Positions 42,792 through 43,636 of a stretch of 43,636 bases of DNA are shown here, piece by piece. Made by a program: the position numbers and the translations under genes. Each line of letters opens with the position of its first letter. Position 1 is the stretch's first letter. The notes beneath the pieces were generated by a model that made no database searches, was not told the origin of the DNA, and saw nothing but the letters and a program-made list of their open reading frames with translations. The stretch comes from Clostridiaceae bacterium (GTDB lineage: Bacteria; Bacillota; Clostridia; DSM-8532), in assembly GCA_012719545.1 (NCBI GenBank), contig JAAYAD010000090.1, positions 1-43,636 of the forward strand, given 5' to 3'.

Positions 42792-42855
42792 TACAGGGCT
42801 TTCGGGTAAACTTAATTGCAAAAAACAGCAATTGAGAATTTACCTGAAAGCCCTG
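42792..42855. terminator. long bidirectional terminator hairpin
   Basis: The outer arms ACAGGGCTTTC.GGTAAA and their complement (42792-42809 and 42838-42855, one mismatch) enclose a second short stem AATTGC/GCAATT. A T-rich tract lies on each side: TTTAATTAA rightward and TATTGTTATTTTTT leftward. It separates two convergent genes, phosphohexomutase and the split-barrel protein. Confidence 0.85.
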
Positions 42856-42885
42856 TTTAATTAACCTGTTTAGTTACACTGTTTA

Positions 42886-43278
42886 CTAAAACTTAATTAC
42901 CCTTGGTTCTTCGGTGAATGAATAAAAGGTTGCTGTTGCATCAGTAAAGTACAGAACTTCTGTGTTGTCATCTTCAGCTGAATACATAGATTGAAGTTCG
43001 GGATAATTATCAAGCATATGTTTTTTTGCTTCCACCCTGTCATCTCTTACAAGTTTGCCTGTTACTCTCAGCCACTTTCCGTCTGCATACGCACAAAGTT
43101 CAACTTTGGGGTTTTCCTGAATCTGTCTGGAAACAGCTTTTACCTTGCCAGTCTGGATATAAAGTTTGCCTTCAAAGATGTCCACTGTGCCAAATGGCCT
43201 GACCCTTGGCTGGTCTCCTTCTACAGTTGCCAAATAATAGGTTTCGCATTTCTTCAAAAATTCATAAACTTCCTGCAT
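42886..43278 (-). CDS. pyridoxamine 5'-phosphate oxidase-like split-barrel flavin protein
   Basis: This 130-residue single-domain protein has the FMN-binding split-barrel fold: an N-terminal helix, then TYYLATVEGDQPRVRPFGTVDIFEGKLYIQTGKVKAVSRQI, where RVRPFG and the TGK region contact flavin phosphate in relatives. KVELCAYADGKWLRVTGKLV follows. Length and pattern match small clostridial PNPOx-like proteins that bind FMN or F420-type cofactors and act as poorly characterised reductases; true PNPOx activity in B6 synthesis is unlikely at this length. The start has GGGGAG. It appears to be a single-gene unit with a very good promoter and an unusual 127-base structured leader. Confidence 0.85.
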   Translation of the reverse strand: MQEVYEFLKKCETYYLATVEGDQPRVRPFGTVDIFEGKLYIQTGKVKAVSRQIQENPKVELCAYADGKWLRVTGKLVRDDRVEAKKHMLDNYPELQSMYSAEDDNTEVLYFTDATATFYSFTEEPRVIKF

Positions 43279-43404
43279 TTTGTTCTCCCCTGCCTGTAAA
43301 ATTCGCGTTTCAAAAAGACTACCCTTAAGCCAACTTGAAAATGCAGTTGTCGATTGCGTTTCAAAGTTGGTGTCTCGCTGGCAGTCTCAGTCTTAATCTC
43401 AATC
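43279..43404 (-). promoter_or_regulatory. structured leader upstream of the split-barrel gene
   Basis: In the leftward transcript AGACUGCC (43380-43387) can pair with GGGUAGUCU (43317-43324) over 8 bp, including one G-U that would be an A-C mismatch in the other strand's RNA. A U5 run follows the stem. Inside, CCAACUUUGAAA (43359-43370) pairs with UUUCAAGUUGG (43330-43340) with one bulge. CUGCC can alternatively pair with GGCAG beside the ribosome binding site (about 43283-43290). This layout suits an attenuator or cis-regulatory RNA. I do not recognise a known riboswitch core. Confidence 0.5.
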
Positions 43405-43411
43405 CTCGCAC

Positions 43412-43440
43412 ATTTTAAGGCAAAAAAAATTTAATGTCAA
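43412..43440 (-). promoter_or_regulatory. strong sigma-A promoter of the split-barrel gene
   Basis: A perfect TTGACA (43435-43440) and TAAAAT (43412-43417) are separated by 17 bp on the leftward strand. Transcription would start near 43404. Confidence 0.75.
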
Positions 43441-43511
43441 CGTAGCAATCTTTTAAGAAAAAGACACCATAAAAAATGAAGATATTAAATCTTCATTTCA
43501 GACTGAAGACA

Positions 43512-43533
43512 AAGCTCACTGAAAAGTGGGCTT
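43512..43533 (+). terminator. orphan rightward intrinsic terminator
   Basis: AAGCTCACT-GAAA-AGTGGGCTT with one wobble forms a 9-bp stem capped by a GNRA-type tetraloop and followed by TTTTTAT. No rightward gene lies between it and the terminator at 42855. A second inverted repeat (ATGAAGAT/ATCTTCAT, 43477-43497) precedes it, and its 3' arm could also pair with TGAAGA at 43504-43509. Confidence 0.75.
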
Positions 43534-43570
43534 TTTTTATCTAAAAGAGTAGTTAAGGACATAACAATCA

Positions 43571-43602
43571 TGGTATAATATAAATACATGAAACGCTCAT
43601 GT
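43571..43602 (+). promoter_or_regulatory. extended -10 promoter with palindromic operator, leaving the window
   Basis: TGGTATAAT (43571-43579) is an extended -10 element without a good -35. ACATGA-5 bp-TCATGT (43586-43602) covers the expected transcription start, a usual repressor position. The downstream gene lies outside the window; the last bases include AAGGTG but no sustained frame. Confidence 0.5.
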
Positions 43603-43636
43603 AATAAGGATTTCAAGGTGATTATGTGCTAAATAA

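Noticed and set aside
43308..43364. Repeated GCGTTTCAAA near the window end as part of a CRISPR or repeat array
   Set aside because: There are only two copies of about ten bases, explained by their positions in the stems of the structured leader.
43279..43404. FMN riboswitch in front of the flavin-type gene
   Set aside because: The conserved FMN-element blocks are absent and the leader is too short for the six-stem structure.
43477..43545. A 22-codon rightward frame starting at an ATG near the orphan terminator
   Set aside because: It has no ribosome binding site and runs through the terminator stem and T-run, so it is most likely a by-product of the RNA structure.

Overview
This window looks like chromosomal DNA from an endospore-forming, plant-polysaccharide-degrading member of the Clostridia. 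The grounds are low-to-moderate GC with strong AGGAGG-type ribosome binding sites, a tricistronic GerA-type germinant receptor, a T-box leader, lipoprotein binding proteins, YesM/YesN-type two-component regulators and a glucuronoxylan/aldouronate cluster. No phage, insertion sequence, CRISPR, rRNA or tRNA was seen.

Layout. (1) 1-1932: a stand-alone TrpB2-type tryptophan synthase beta chain behind a T-box whose apparent specifier is UGG (Trp). (2) 2007-7112: a branched-chain amino-acid type ABC operon (binding protein, livH, livM, livG, livF). (3) 7489-10213: a polar amino-acid ABC operon (binding protein, permease, ATPase). Its binding protein is circularly permuted: the usual C-terminal segment sits directly after the signal peptide. 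(4) 10246-10767: a nitroreductase-family protein. (5) 10951-15183: a gerA-type operon headed by a 40-residue membrane microprotein. (6) 15382-16922: an APC amino-acid permease. (7) 16960-33773: aldouronate/glucuronate use. A GntR-LacI hybrid regulator leads a leftward series (GH2, SGNH acetylesterase, GH3 beta-xylosidase, GH67 alpha-glucuronidase, UxuA, UxuB), and a rightward LplB/YtcP/LplA-type oligosaccharide ABC transporter diverges from it. (8) 33843-41080: a leftward set of binding protein, ATPase, double-length permease, YesM kinase, YesN regulator and HAD phosphatase, next to a phosphohexomutase (41326-42741). The combination resembles AfuABC and HptARS hexose-phosphate systems more than an iron transporter. 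(9) 42886-43636: a flavin-type split-barrel protein behind a good promoter and a structured untranslated leader, then an orphan rightward terminator and a promoter leaving the window.

How the genes work together. Acetylated (methyl)glucuronoxylan fragments would be imported by the Lpl-type transporter. Inside the cell they would be deacetylated (SGNH esterase), stripped of glucuronate (GH67) and cut to xylose (GH3, perhaps GH2). Glucuronate would go through fructuronate (UxuB) and mannonate (UxuA) to KDG. A GH10 xylanase, uronate isomerase, KDG kinase and aldolase are not in the window. The most unusual items are the permuted binding protein with a possible relic of its lost tail, the structured leader at 43279-43404, the gerA-operon microprotein, and the recurring stem-loops that set binding-protein cistrons apart within ABC operons. 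Coordinates, motifs and pairings were read by eye; no homology search or folding program was run.
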